Source: Scleromatobacter humisilvae (lineage in GTDB: Bacteria > Pseudomonadota > Gammaproteobacteria > Burkholderiales > Burkholderiaceae_C). From it: 64,000 nt of DNA. The stretch spans positions 124,001 through 188,000 of the forward strand of contig NZ_JAJLJH010000011.1 in NCBI RefSeq assembly GCF_023231945.1. The letters are read 5' to 3'. Numbering within the stretch: position 1 is the stretch's first letter; the number at the start of each line of letters is the position of its first letter. The translations under genes and the position numbers were made by a program. Below, one piece after another: positions 1-8,889 of this stretch. The notes under the pieces are model-generated. The model was not told the origin of the DNA. It saw only the letters and a list, made by a program, of their open reading frames with translations, and ran no database searches.

Positions 1-482
1 CCGTCGCCAGCAGCCCGGTCGTCTGGGGCGCGCCAGGCGACGTCGGCGCCGCCTCCGACGGCATCAGCTTCGTCGACCTCGGTGGCGCGGGGCGACCGCA
101 GATCAGCCAATGGGTGACGACCGTCGCCGACCAGGCCTATCGCCTGTCCTTCGACCTCGGAACGCCCTATCGGGAGCCGAACGATCCGGGCGTGAGCGTC
201 GCCGTCGGCGCCGGGCCGGGCCGCTTCGCCGAGTTCCACGCGGTCAACGAGTCGTTCGTGCAGGCGTACCGGCACATCGACTTCGATTTCATCGCGGGTG
301 GCGACCGCACGGACGTCGTCTTCGCCGAGTTCGGCATCGACGAGCACGTCGACCTGGACAACGTCTCGCTGGCGGCCTTCAGCGCCGCCGCCGTCCCGGA
401 ACCCGCGTCCTGGGCCCTGCTGGCGGCCGGCCTGCTCGGCATCCGCTTCGCGCGCCGCCGCGGGCGCGTCGCGGGCGCGTGA
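1..482 (+). CDS. PEP-CTERM sorted surface/exopolysaccharide-associated protein, 3' part
   Basis: The reading frame is open from base 3 and the true start lies before the window. The body contains a stretch (ISQWVTTVADQAYRLSFDLG) like the jelly-roll DUF642/choice-of-anchor domains often found in PEP-CTERM proteins. The C-terminus is a textbook PEP-CTERM signal: VPEP, then the hydrophobic segment ASWALLAAGLLGI, then an Arg-rich tail (FARRRGR). This signal is known to be recognised by exosortase (EpsH/XrtA) for transfer to the cell surface in exopolysaccharide-producing Gram-negative bacteria. No exosortase gene is in the window. The domain assignment of the truncated body is tentative; the sorting signal is clear. 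Confidence 0.85.
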   Translation, partial: VASSPVVWGAPGDVGAASDGISFVDLGGAGRPQISQWVTTVADQAYRLSFDLGTPYREPNDPGVSVAVGAGPGRFAEFHAVNESFVQAYRHIDFDFIAGGDRTDVVFAEFGIDEHVDLDNVSLAAFSAAAVPEPASWALLAAGLLGIRFARRRGRVAGA

Positions 483-598
483 GCCAGCGGCGGCAGTCCG
501 CCACTCGACGGCCAACGACGCCGGTCCGCCGAACGGTAAGTCCGCAGCAAGCCGATATCGGCGACCATAGCGGGTTGGATCACAAGAAAAGCCCGACC

Positions 599-1852
599 AT
601 GCCGCCGCCGACCTCGACCGCACCCGCCGCCCAGTTCTCGCCGTACCAGAAGTTCGTCGTCGGACTGCTCGCGCTGCTGCAGTTCGCCGTCATCCTCGAC
701 TTCATGCTGATGTCGCCGCTGGGCGTGTTCATCATGCCGGCGCTGGCGATCTCGACGAAGCAGTTCGGCCTCGCGGTGTCGGCCTACGCGTTCAGCGCCG
801 GCGTCTCCGGATTCATCGCAGCCGGCTTCGCCGACCGCTTCGACCGCAAGAAGATCCTGATGTTCTTCTACACCGGCTTCCTGCTCGGCACGCTGGGATG
901 CGGCCTCGCGCCGACCTACGAGCTGCTGCTGGCGGCGCGCATCGTCACCGGCATCTTCGGCGGCGTGATCGGCTCGGTGGTGCTGGCGATCGCCACCGAC
1001 CTGTTCGAGATCTCGCTGCGCGGCCGCGTGATGGGCCTGATCCAGACGGCCTTCGCCGCCAGCCAGGTGCTGGGCCTGCCGATGGCGCTGTTCTTCGCCA
1101 AGCACTGGGACTGGCACGTGCCCTTCCTCGTGCTGGCCGCGCTCGGACTGGCCGGCCTCGTGGTGATCGGCGCGAAGCTCAAGCCGGTGGACGGCCACCT
1201 GGGCAAGCCGCAGGAACACAGCCCGTTCATGCACCTGTGGCACACGATCACCGAGCCGCGCCACCTGCTGGCCTTCCTCGCGGTCACGCTGCTGGCCACG
1301 GGCGGCTTCATGCTGATGCCGTTCAGCAGCGCGTTCCTGGTCCACAACATCGGCATCGACGCGGCGCACCTGCCGGCGATCTACTTCTTCACCGGCATCT
1401 GCACCATCGTGTTCGGCCCGATGATCGGCAAGGCGGCCGACAGGATCGGCAAGTTCAGGGTGTTCCTGTTCGGCAGCATGCTGTCGATGCTGATGGTGGT
1501 GATCTACACGCACCTGGGCGTGACGTCGCTGCCGGTGGTGGTGCTGGTCAACGTGATCATGTTCGTCGGCATCTTCTCGCGCATGATCCCGTTCCAGGCG
1601 CTCTCGTCGCAGGTGCCGGAGGCGACCAGGCGCGGCGCGTACAACGCGATCAGCTCGTCGATCCAGCAGGTGTCGGGCGGGCTGGCGTCGCTGCTGGCGG
1701 GGCACATCGTCGCGCAAGGCGCGGACGGGCGGATCGAGCACTTCGCGGATGTCGGCTATGTTGTCGTCGCGACCACGCTGATCACGATCGGGCTGGTGTG
1801 GCTCATCCAGCGCCAGCTGCAGGAACGCACCGCGGCCACCGCGGCGGCTTGA
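599..1852 (+). CDS. MFS transporter (AraJ-like efflux family)
   Basis: This 417-residue inner-membrane protein has about 12 hydrophobic segments and the major facilitator loop 2-3 signature (FADRFDRKKIL, about residues 77-87). The pattern GGVIGSVVLAIATDLFE and the absence of a large loop suggest an AraJ/sugar- or drug-efflux type permease, but the substrate cannot be read from sequence. I start at the ATG at 599, after a weak purine stretch; the same frame is open further upstream, but only as a shadow of the PEP-CTERM gene. It is convergent with the next small gene: the two stop codons abut at 1852/1853. Confidence 0.9.
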   Translation: MPPPTSTAPAAQFSPYQKFVVGLLALLQFAVILDFMLMSPLGVFIMPALAISTKQFGLAVSAYAFSAGVSGFIAAGFADRFDRKKILMFFYTGFLLGTLGCGLAPTYELLLAARIVTGIFGGVIGSVVLAIATDLFEISLRGRVMGLIQTAFAASQVLGLPMALFFAKHWDWHVPFLVLAALGLAGLVVIGAKLKPVDGHLGKPQEHSPFMHLWHTITEPRHLLAFLAVTLLATGGFMLMPFSSAFLVHNIGIDAAHLPAIYFFTGICTIVFGPMIGKAADRIGKFRVFLFGSMLSMLMVVIYTHLGVTSLPVVVLVNVIMFVGIFSRMIPFQALSSQVPEATRRGAYNAISSSIQQVSGGLASLLAGHIVAQGADGRIEHFADVGYVVVATTLITIGLVWLIQRQLQERTAATAAA

Positions 1853-2071
1853 TCAGGCCAGGCAGGCGCGGACGACCGGTGCCGTGAAGTGGCGGCCGAT
1901 CAGCGTGTGCGCGAACATGTAGTCGCGCCGCGAGCGGTCGCACAACTCGTCGAGGTCGACCTGGCCACGTTCGTCGCAGGGGAAGGTCAGCGGCGCCTGC
2001 TCGTCGACCAGCGGGTCGAAGCGCAGTTCGAAGGCGAGGTCGGCGAAACGGGTGGGAGCGTTGGTGGTCAT
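1853..2071 (-). CDS. conserved-looking small acidic protein, 72 aa, unknown
   Basis: A 72-residue protein (MTTNAPTRFADLAFELRFDP...) with balanced composition. It contains the motif FPCDERGQVDLDELCDRSRRDYMFAHTL broken by two cysteines, and has no signal peptide or membrane segment. The start at 2071 is the only ATG giving a compact protein; the frame stays open upstream only as GC-rich noise. It ends back to back with the MFS gene. The normal amino-acid mix and acidic central helix argue for a real gene. I do not recognise a family and give no function. Confidence 0.6.
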   Translation of the reverse strand: MTTNAPTRFADLAFELRFDPLVDEQAPLTFPCDERGQVDLDELCDRSRRDYMFAHTLIGRHFTAPVVRACLA

Positions 2072-2321
2072 GGTGTGCTCTTGGGAGAGTCCGTTGATCC
2101 GCTCAAGCAAGCGGGGGACCCTGTCGGCGGGCATGCCACGGGGGTGTCGGCCGCGTCCGAGCCGCACTTGAGCGCTTTCCCATAGGTGGATCCGCGCAGA
2201 AGGCGGGCTCGCGGGCGTCTTTTGTAGGACTGCACGCACGACGCATCGCGATAACGTCTGGCTTCGGCGCTTCGAACCCGACGCGAAGATGCAGCCATCC
2301 CACCCGCCAACGTAGAGCACC

Positions 2322-2495
2322 ATGACACCTCCCCTGATCACCTCGACTCCGCAAGACGGCCAACAATCCGCCCCGCCGCTGGACGACGCGTTCCTGTCGC
2401 AGTTCGACGACGCCGCGCTCGAGCAGGCGCTCAAGACGGTGCACTGGCACCCGAAGGACGTGGGCCAGTTCCTGCGCGCCGCCGCCGGCCTCTGA
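2322..2495 (+). CDS. small hypothetical protein, 57 aa
   Basis: ATG at 2322 to TGA at 2495 encodes 57 residues: a Pro/Gln-rich N-terminus, then a predicted acidic-to-basic helical segment (DDAFLSQFDDAALEQALKTV, HWHPKDVGQFLRAAAGL). The amino-acid pattern looks selected, with alternating Leu/Phe on an amphipathic helix. It lies divergent from the 72-aa gene across a 250-bp gap and convergent with the large lipoprotein gene (15 bases between stops). A weak AGAG precedes the start. Function unknown; a small regulatory or structural protein is possible. Confidence 0.5.
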   Translation: MTPPLITSTPQDGQQSAPPLDDAFLSQFDDAALEQALKTVHWHPKDVGQFLRAAAGL

Positions 2496-2510
2496 GGCCG
2501 GCGCGGCCGG

Positions 2511-5500
2511 TCACTTCCGCTTCGCGGCCCGGCCCGTCGCGGCGGGTTCCATCCGCTTGAGCAACTGCTGCACCGTCTGCGGCGACGCCTGCTGCGTGCC
2601 GCTGACGCACAGCGACCAGCCCGGCGAGTTGTCGATGATCTGCGACGACGACACCCCCGCCGACGACACGAAGTACGCCCGCGTCGCATCGCCCGCGACC
2701 CCGGTGGACGTCCACGTCGTCCACGGATTCGGGAACGCGCATTGCGCATAGTTGCTGTTGGCGATCGTCAACGCCTCGGTCTGCGTCGGCAGCCGCATCC
2801 CCACCGACGTGCAGTACTGCGCCGCGACCGGCTGCGTGAACTGCGCGCCCTGCGTCGGGAACGTGGTGACGTATTGCTGCCAGGTCAGCTTGGTGACGTT
2901 GTCGATGACCGTCGGCACGAACGGACCCGAGGGCAGCCCCGCGATCGTCGAGTTCCAGGTGCCCGGCTGCGCCGGCACCGTCGTGTAGCGCTCGCCGCTG
3001 CCGCCGCACTGCGGCACGTCGAACACCTGCATCTCGTAGAGCGAATAGCCGAACGTCGTCGCGCGCGCGGTGCCCAGCATGCGCACGTAGCGCGAGTTGG
3101 TGGTCGGGAAGTTGACCGTCTCCGTGCCGCCCTTGCCGGCGACGGTCTGGATCGTCGTCCACGCGTTGTTGTCGGGCGAGACCTGGATCTGGTACGCCGA
3201 CGCGTACGCGTTCTCCCAGGTCAGCACGACGCGGTCGAAGGCCTTGACGGAGCCCATGTCGGCGGCGATCCATGACGGGTCGACGCCTTGCGTGGATTCC
3301 CAGCGATTCGCCGTCGAGAGGTCGCCGTCGAACGCGTACTTCGCGAGGTTGCCGCCGTTCTGGCTGCTCGCCGACGGCGTCGCGTTGAGCGCGAGGTCGG
3401 GCCCGTTGCCGCCGCTGACGGTGACGACCGCGCCGCTGCTCGGCACCGAGCCGGAGCCGTTGCTCACCGTCACGGTGTAGGTGCCGGCATCGCTGGCCTG
3501 CGCAGCGGCGATGGTGAACGTCGACGAGTCCGTGCCGACGTTGGTCGAGCCATTGAGCTGCCACTGGTAGTGCAGCGGGCCGGAACCGGCGGCCACCACC
3601 GACAACGTCAACGACTGTCCGGCCGACACCGAGGCCCCCGCCGGCTGCGTGACGATGGCCGGCGCGGTGCCCGCGGTCACCGTCAGCCTGGCCGCGGTCG
3701 ACGTGACCGTGCCGGCGCTGTTGGTGACGACGACGTCCCAGGTGCTGCCGCTGTCGGCGGTCTGCAGCGTGGGCGTCGTGTACGTCGACGCGGTCGCGCC
3801 GGCAATGTTCGCGCCGTTCTTCCGCCATTGGTAGGTCAGCAGCGGCGAGCCGTTGGCGACGACGCTGAACTGCGCGCTGCCGCCCGCGGCCACCGTCTGC
3901 GCGGCGGGCGCGGTGGCGATGGTGGGCACGCTGGGCGCGACGACCGTCACGGTGGCGGCGGCCGAAGGCACGCTGGTCGCACCGCTCGTGACGACGACCG
4001 ACCAGCTGGCGCCGTTGTCGTCCGCGGTCAGCACCGGCGTCGTGTAGGCGAAGCCGGTCGCGCCCGCGATGGCGGTCGCGCCCTTCATCCACTGGAACGT
4101 CACCGGCGCGGTGCTCGTCGCCAGCACGCTGAACTGCGCCGACTGTCCCACCGTGACGACCTGGCTGGCCGGCGGCGTGACGATGGCCAGGGCGTTGGGC
4201 TGCGCCGCGACGTGGAGCTGCGCGCCGGTGGCCGTCGTACCGCTGGCTGCGACGACGTTGAACGTGGCCGAGCCGCTCTTCAAGCCGTTCGAGCTCGCGG
4301 TGACGGTGACCGTGCCCGGCGTGAACTGCGCGCGCACCGCGACCTTCGCGAGCCCGCCCTCGGCCGACAGGTTCGGGTCGCCCGGCGCGTGGTAGCCCTG
4401 CGGCAGGAAGTTGCCGGGCACGCCGTTGGCGTCGTCGCGCGGCGTCTGGCCCTGCGTGAACGTGACGTAGCTGTCGGTGCCGCCGCGATAGGTGCCGGGG
4501 CCGCTGACCGCGAACGTCAGGATGTTCTTCGCATCGGGGACGCGGTTGCCCGCGGCGTCGACGACGGTCGCGATGACGAAGGCCGCGTCGGTGCCGTTGG
4601 CGCTGACCTGGAAGGCCTGGCCGTTCGGGCGCACGATCGCCGGATCCACCGTCAGCACGATGTGGTCGGCCGGGCCGGCGGTGACCTGCGTGTCGGCCAC
4701 CGCGTTGCCCGCGGCGTCGGTGACCACGCGGCTGCTGGCGTCCAGGCACTGCGCGGTCAGCTTGCCCGCGGCCCAGCTGACGTTCCAGTGCGCCTGGCGC
4801 GGCAGCGAGACGGTGTTGGGGCCGGTGTCGTTGCCCGGATCCATGTTCTGCGGATTCGGGATCTGGTCGGCGCCCTGCGGCTGGTCGTTGATCAGCAGGC
4901 GCACCGACGGGCAGTTGCTGAACGCGTTGACGGTGACGTTGCCGGTGCGGTTCCAGTGGTACGCGAGATGCACCACCGGCTTGATCTCGAACGGCGTCCA
5001 CGCGGCCTGGTAGATCCAGTAGATCAGGCGCGGGAAGCGGTTGGCGTCCATCATCGACGCCGCATTGCCGCGCATCATGAAGGGCTGCGTGCCCGTCGTC
5101 GCGCCGAGCGCCGGCTGCGTGCCGGTGGCCACGCCGTAGGGCGGGCGATCGGGGCCGTCGACCTGGCTCGTGATCTCGCCGGGCGTATCGGCGAGGTACC
5201 AGTGCGCCATGCCGAAGACGTTCTGGCGCAGGCCCTTGGACCAGTTCTTGACCGGGTTCACCGCGAACAGCAGCTCGTAGTCGTAGAGCGCGCGCTGCAC
5301 GCCGTCGCCCCAGTATTCCGAGCCCCACGCGGGCGAGTTCGGGTACTGGCTCTTGACGCCGATGTCGCAGCCGTCGCCGCTGCAGCCGAGGATGTCGCCG
5401 TTGGCCGGGTTGGGCGTGCGGTCGCCCTGCGCGCGCGTGAGCACCGGATCCCAGATCCTCGACAACGCCTTGATGCTCTGCGCGAAGGACGTGTCGGTGC

Positions 5501-7133
5501 TGCCGTTGTCGGCCTCCCACGCGAGCACCGACGGGTTGTTGCGGTCGTGGACGATCATGTCCCGGTGCGTCTCCTTCTTCAGCTCGATGTCGTCGCCGTT
5601 GGCGTTGCAGCCGTTCGGGCGATCGCTGCCGGTGGACTTCGGGCACAGGTTGGCGAAGCCGTTCTCGCCGTCGCCGCTGGGCTGGATCACCATGACGCCG
5701 AAGGCATCGGCGGCCGCGAGGAACTCGGGACCCTCGCTGGAATGCCCCGGTCGATAGAGGCTGCCGCCGGCCGCGGCCAGCAGTTCGACATCGCGCCACT
5801 TCTGTTCCTCGGGCACGGCGGAGCCGAGCGCGGGGTAGTCGTAGCGGCCCGAGCCGCCCCACAGGTGATGCGGGTGGCCGTTGATGATGGGGAAGTTCTG
5901 GTCCCACGTGATCGTGCGGATGCCCAGCGGGGTCGAGGTGGCGTCGACGACCACCCCGTTGACGCTCACCGTGTGGATCACCTTGTACAGATACGGCTTG
6001 CCCCAGGTCGAGTTGTTCGGGTACCAGAGCGTCGGGTTGGCGACGGTCAGCGTCTGGTCGAACACCGGCGGCGGCGGCGCGACGGTCGGGTCGGTCTTCG
6101 CCGGCGTCGTGGGCAGCGGCGCCGACGCGATCGTCTTCGAATCCTGCGTGCTCGCGACGACGTTGCCCTTGGCGTCGACGATCTGCGTGAGCAGCGTCAC
6201 GGCCTGGTCGGTGGCGTATTCGTTGCGGACGTTGGTCTGCACGCGGATCGTCGCCGACGTGCTGCTCGCGCTGAGCGTGGACACATACGTGCCCCAGGTA
6301 TTGAGCGTGGCCCAGGTGTTCTGCGGGATGTAGACGCGATCCTTCAGGTACATCCACACCGGGCGGAACAGCCCGGAGTCGGCCTGGCCGAAGCGGAACG
6401 CGCCGGAGAAGTCGGGGTTGTTGAAGAAGCTGTCGCCGCGCGCGACCTTGACGGCCAGCACGTTGTCCGAGCCGTCGGTCTTCACGTAGGGCGTGAGGTC
6501 GACGATGAACGGCGTGAAGCCGATCACGTGCGTCGCCTGCGGGTTGAGCAGGCTGTTGCCCGGGATGAAGTTGCCGTTGATGAACACGCGCGCGCCCATC
6601 TGCGCGCCCTCGAACTCGACGAACACCTTGCGGTTGGCATACGACGCGTCGAGCGTGAAGTGCTTGCGGTACCAGAGGATGTTGCCGGTAAGCTGGCCCT
6701 GGCCGCCGCCCGAGGGCAGGTTCAGGAAGGTGTCGTTGTCGCTGGGCGACTGCGGCACGCCCACGTCGCTCCAGACCTCCTGCGTGTTGGTGCTCGTGTC
6801 GTCGTAGGACGGGTTCATCGCCGTCGCGGGATCCTTGTCCTTCAGGTAGCGCCACGGCGTCGCGCCGAGATTGATCGTCACGCGGTTGGACACCGGCACG
6901 CTGGCCGTCGTGCCGGTCGAGCCGTCGCCGGTGCCCGTGCCGGGACCCGTTCCTGTTCCCGTGCCCGGGCCCGCGCCGCCGCCGCCCGAGCCCGATCCCG
7001 CGCCGCCGCCGTTGTCAGGCGGCGTGCCGCCGTCCGATCCGCTTCCGCCACCGCCGCCACAGGCCGCGAGCGCAAGCGCGAGCGCGAACGCGCCCAGCCA
7101 TCCAGAGGTTCCGACAAGCGACTTGAGCTTCAT
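2511..7133 (-). CDS. modular glycoside hydrolase family 2-like lipoprotein with Ig-like, F5/8 type C and DUF1566 domains
   Basis: 1540 residues. The ATG at 7133 gives a lipoprotein signal (LALALAAC, lipidation Cys25) followed by a Gly/Thr linker to about residue 75. Next come a GH2 sugar-binding jelly roll (about 95-280; WYRKHF, ARVFINGNF), an immunoglobulin-like middle domain, and a TIM-barrel region (about 400-700). Three Ig-like repeats occupy roughly 980-1240, a discoidin/F5-8C carbohydrate-binding module 1247-1376, and a DUF1566 domain 1391-1517. The nucleophile candidate is Glu606 (GSEYWG). At the acid/base site, where GH2 enzymes have NE, this protein has WEADNG (residues 539-544), so the usual Glu is Gly544. 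It is probably an outer-membrane-anchored polysaccharide-active or -binding protein. Substrate and activity are uncertain. Confidence 0.85.
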   Translation of the reverse strand: MKLKSLVGTSGWLGAFALALALAACGGGGGSGSDGGTPPDNGGGAGSGSGGGGAGPGTGTGTGPGTGTGDGSTGTTASVPVSNRVTINLGATPWRYLKDKDPATAMNPSYDDTSTNTQEVWSDVGVPQSPSDNDTFLNLPSGGGQGQLTGNILWYRKHFTLDASYANRKVFVEFEGAQMGARVFINGNFIPGNSLLNPQATHVIGFTPFIVDLTPYVKTDGSDNVLAVKVARGDSFFNNPDFSGAFRFGQADSGLFRPVWMYLKDRVYIPQNTWATLNTWGTYVSTLSASSTSATIRVQTNVRNEYATDQAVTLLTQIVDAKGNVVASTQDSKTIASAPLPTTPAKTDPTVAPPPPVFDQTLTVANPTLWYPNNSTWGKPYLYKVIHTVSVNGVVVDATSTPLGIRTITWDQNFPIINGHPHHLWGGSGRYDYPALGSAVPEEQKWRDVELLAAAGGSLYRPGHSSEGPEFLAAADAFGVMVIQPSGDGENGFANLCPKSTGSDRPNGCNANGDDIELKKETHRDMIVHDRNNPSVLAWEADNGSTDTSFAQSIKALSRIWDPVLTRAQGDRTPNPANGDILGCSGDGCDIGVKSQYPNSPAWGSEYWGDGVQRALYDYELLFAVNPVKNWSKGLRQNVFGMAHWYLADTPGEITSQVDGPDRPPYGVATGTQPALGATTGTQPFMMRGNAASMMDANRFPRLIYWIYQAAWTPFEIKPVVHLAYHWNRTGNVTVNAFSNCPSVRLLINDQPQGADQIPNPQNMDPGNDTGPNTVSLPRQAHWNVSWAAGKLTAQCLDASSRVVTDAAGNAVADTQVTAGPADHIVLTVDPAIVRPNGQAFQVSANGTDAAFVIATVVDAAGNRVPDAKNILTFAVSGPGTYRGGTDSYVTFTQGQTPRDDANGVPGNFLPQGYHAPGDPNLSAEGGLAKVAVRAQFTPGTVTVTASSNGLKSGSATFNVVAASGTTATGAQLHVAAQPNALAIVTPPASQVVTVGQSAQFSVLATSTAPVTFQWMKGATAIAGATGFAYTTPVLTADDNGASWSVVVTSGATSVPSAAATVTVVAPSVPTIATAPAAQTVAAGGSAQFSVVANGSPLLTYQWRKNGANIAGATASTYTTPTLQTADSGSTWDVVVTNSAGTVTSTAARLTVTAGTAPAIVTQPAGASVSAGQSLTLSVVAAGSGPLHYQWQLNGSTNVGTDSSTFTIAAAQASDAGTYTVTVSNGSGSVPSSGAVVTVSGGNGPDLALNATPSASSQNGGNLAKYAFDGDLSTANRWESTQGVDPSWIAADMGSVKAFDRVVLTWENAYASAYQIQVSPDNNAWTTIQTVAGKGGTETVNFPTTNSRYVRMLGTARATTFGYSLYEMQVFDVPQCGGSGERYTTVPAQPGTWNSTIAGLPSGPFVPTVIDNVTKLTWQQYVTTFPTQGAQFTQPVAAQYCTSVGMRLPTQTEALTIANSNYAQCAFPNPWTTWTSTGVAGDATRAYFVSSAGVSSSQIIDNSPGWSLCVSGTQQASPQTVQQLLKRMEPAATGRAAKRK

Positions 7134-7300
7134 GGCGATCACGCGTTGGGCGAGAGGGGCCGCGGCCGTCGGCCGCAGGCGGAGGACGGCTAGTGCGTCC
7201 GCTCGGGACACATCGAGTCACGTCTTGGACGATCCGCCGCCACCCGCGCTCGAGGCAGGCGGCCCTCCCCTGGAGAAGAGGTGCGGATCACATCGCAATT

Positions 7301-7316
7301 AGCAGGTCGCGTGCCA
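7301..7316 (-). promoter_or_regulatory. candidate sigma-54 (-24/-12) promoter for the GH2-like lipoprotein
   Basis: On the minus strand the sequence reads TGGCACGCGACCTGCT. The GG and GC dinucleotides are exactly 10 bases apart, as in the RpoN consensus TGGCACG-N4-TTGC, with one mismatch in the -12 block. It would place the transcript start about 155 bases before the lipoprotein ATG. No activator site was identified with confidence. Confidence 0.35.
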
Positions 7317-7330
7317 AAGTCGAGCCGGCT

Positions 7331-7346
7331 TTGGAACCGATCCCAA
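7331..7346. promoter_or_regulatory. imperfect palindrome resembling a LacI-family operator
   Basis: TTGGAACCGATCCCAA is a 16-bp imperfect palindrome (6 of 8 positions paired) with the central CG common in LacI/GalR-type operators of carbohydrate genes. It lies about 15 bases upstream of the sigma-54-like element and about 200 bases upstream of the lipoprotein start. No LacI-family gene is in the window, so this is only a candidate. Confidence 0.25.
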
Positions 7347-7738
7347 TCGCGCGTCGTTTCTCCTCTGGCGCCGACGTCGACATGAGGTCGGCCTGCAACC
7401 CATCCGCACATGCGAATGCATCGGAAAGCCGAAATTTGTCACAGCGCGAACTGCCGCGAAGCGTCGCATCGAGGGGTCGGGTGACAAAACGCGTCGCATT
7501 TCAGGATGCAAGGCGCGCCCGTTCGCGGACACGCATTCCCGCGTGCCAAGCGACGGTTCAACGCGAGGTGTGTCGTTTCGCCAGGCCTGACGCCAGGCTG
7601 TCGCCCCGGATATCAGCGCCGACACATTGTTTCCCCGGCCCGTTTTCACGGCTTGATCCGGGCGACGCGGCGGACGCGGACTCGTAGCATCGAGGCATCG
7701 GTCGATTCACGTCCCCGGCCGACTCCAGGATCCCGCCC

Positions 7739-8209
7739 ATGTCCATCACCTCTCTCAGCTCCACCTCGCCGTCCACGGCCGGCAACTCCGGCCGCGCCGA
7801 ACTGTCGGAGCGCATCGAGAGCCGGAACGGCGCCAGCTCGACCTTGACCGGCATGGCCGAAGCCGCCGCCGACGGCGTCAGCGCGACGGTGACGTTCAGC
7901 GGCAAGGCCCTGCACGCGCTGGAGTCGGCGGCCGAGGCCGTGGCCGGCGGCGCGGAGGATCTCGCGCTCGGCGCGTGGCACGGCATCGAGGCCGCGGCCT
8001 CGGCGGTCGAGCATGTCGGCGAAGGCGTGGTCGACGCGGTCGAGGACGGCGTGCATGAGGTCGTCACGGCGACGAAGGCGGCCGCGAGCGAGCTGGGCCA
8101 CTACGTCGCGGTCGGCGCCCACGCCACCGGCGAGGCCGTCTCCGAGCTCGCCAGCGGAAGCGTGATGGTCGCGTCCGCGGCCGGCAAGACGATTGCCGCG
8201 CTGATCTGA
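7739..8209 (+). CDS. Ala/Val/Glu-rich amphipathic helical protein, 156 aa, unknown
   Basis: After a Ser/Thr-rich N-terminus, residues about 35-156 are almost entirely Ala, Val, Gly, Glu, His and Ser in helix-friendly order (ALESAAEAVAGGAEDLALGA, VEHVGEGVVDAVEDGVHEVV), with roughly 11-residue periodicity. The pattern resembles LEA/apolipoprotein/phasin-like surface helices. There is no signal peptide and there are no cysteines. AGGA at 7727-7730 is a good ribosome site for the ATG at 7739. It could be a granule- or membrane-surface protein or a stress protein; the sequence alone does not decide. Confidence 0.7.
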   Translation: MSITSLSSTSPSTAGNSGRAELSERIESRNGASSTLTGMAEAAADGVSATVTFSGKALHALESAAEAVAGGAEDLALGAWHGIEAAASAVEHVGEGVVDAVEDGVHEVVTATKAAASELGHYVAVGAHATGEAVSELASGSVMVASAAGKTIAALI

Positions 8210-8256
8210 GACTTCTGCACGGCCATCCGGCGGGCCGGCTCGGTACAGTGGCGGCC

Positions 8257-8874
8257 ATGGAATATCTGGATCCCTTCGGTGCCGACGAGCTGTCGGTCAC
8301 CATCTCCGAACTGCTCGTCGCGACCGCCGATTCGAGCGACCCCCTGCTCGACGATTCGGTCTCGCAGCTGCTGCACGCCATGCGCCAGCGCATGGCGATG
8401 GACGTCGTCTTCGTCTCCGAATTCATCGACGGCCGGCGCATGTTCCGCTACGTCGACGCGGCGCCGGGCGCGCCCGAGATCATTGCCGGCGACTCGAGCC
8501 CGCTCGAGGAATCCGTCTGCCAGCGCGTGGTCGAGGGCCGCGTGCCGGAACTGGTGCGCGACCTCGGCGCCGTGCCCAAGGACCAGCTGCCCGAGATCCC
8601 GTTCCGCATCGGCGCGCACCTGAGCACGCCCATCGTGCTGGCCGACCGCAGCGTCTACGGCACGCTGTGCTGTTTCAGCGCGGCCCCGCGTCCGGAGCTC
8701 GTGCAGGCCGACATGGACAGGCTGAAGATGTGCGCCACGCTGGTCGCGCGCAAGGTCGCGCTGAACAAGGCCCAGGGCATCAAGGAGCCGCCGCCGGACT
8801 GGAAGCTGCAGCCCCAGGCCGAGTACGACCCGGCGGGCTGGAAGAAGGCGTCGCCGAGGTCGGCCGGCCGCTGA
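8257..8874 (+). CDS. GAF-domain protein
   Basis: 205 residues forming one GAF domain (about 30-175), including VVFVSEFIDGRRMFRYVDA, the CQRVVEGR helix and HLSTPIVLADRSVYGTLCCF, the last being the typical GAF core strand. No output domain follows; a short basic tail ends the protein. GAF domains bind small ligands or chromophores or mediate dimers, often in signalling. I start at the ATG at 8257 (MEYLDPFG); a GTG three codons upstream is also possible. The gene lies 47 bases after the Ala-rich protein, so they may share a transcript. Confidence 0.85.
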   Translation: MEYLDPFGADELSVTISELLVATADSSDPLLDDSVSQLLHAMRQRMAMDVVFVSEFIDGRRMFRYVDAAPGAPEIIAGDSSPLEESVCQRVVEGRVPELVRDLGAVPKDQLPEIPFRIGAHLSTPIVLADRSVYGTLCCFSAAPRPELVQADMDRLKMCATLVARKVALNKAQGIKEPPPDWKLQPQAEYDPAGWKKASPRSAGR

Positions 8875-8889
8875 GCGAGCGCGCCGGGC

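Larger units (their letters stand above)
7134..7738. other. 605-bp intergenic region without a credible gene
   Basis: This divergent gap between the GH2-like lipoprotein and the Ala-rich protein holds the two candidate regulatory elements above. Open frames here are Arg/Pro-rich noise in both directions and show no ribosome site or recognisable family. I see no RNA gene, repeat or mobile element in it. Confidence 0.5.

Noticed and set aside
110-598. N-terminal 163-codon extension of the MFS transporter frame
   Set aside because: It is an Arg/Pro/Gly-rich shadow of the PEP-CTERM gene in another frame; transporter homology begins at the ATG at 599.
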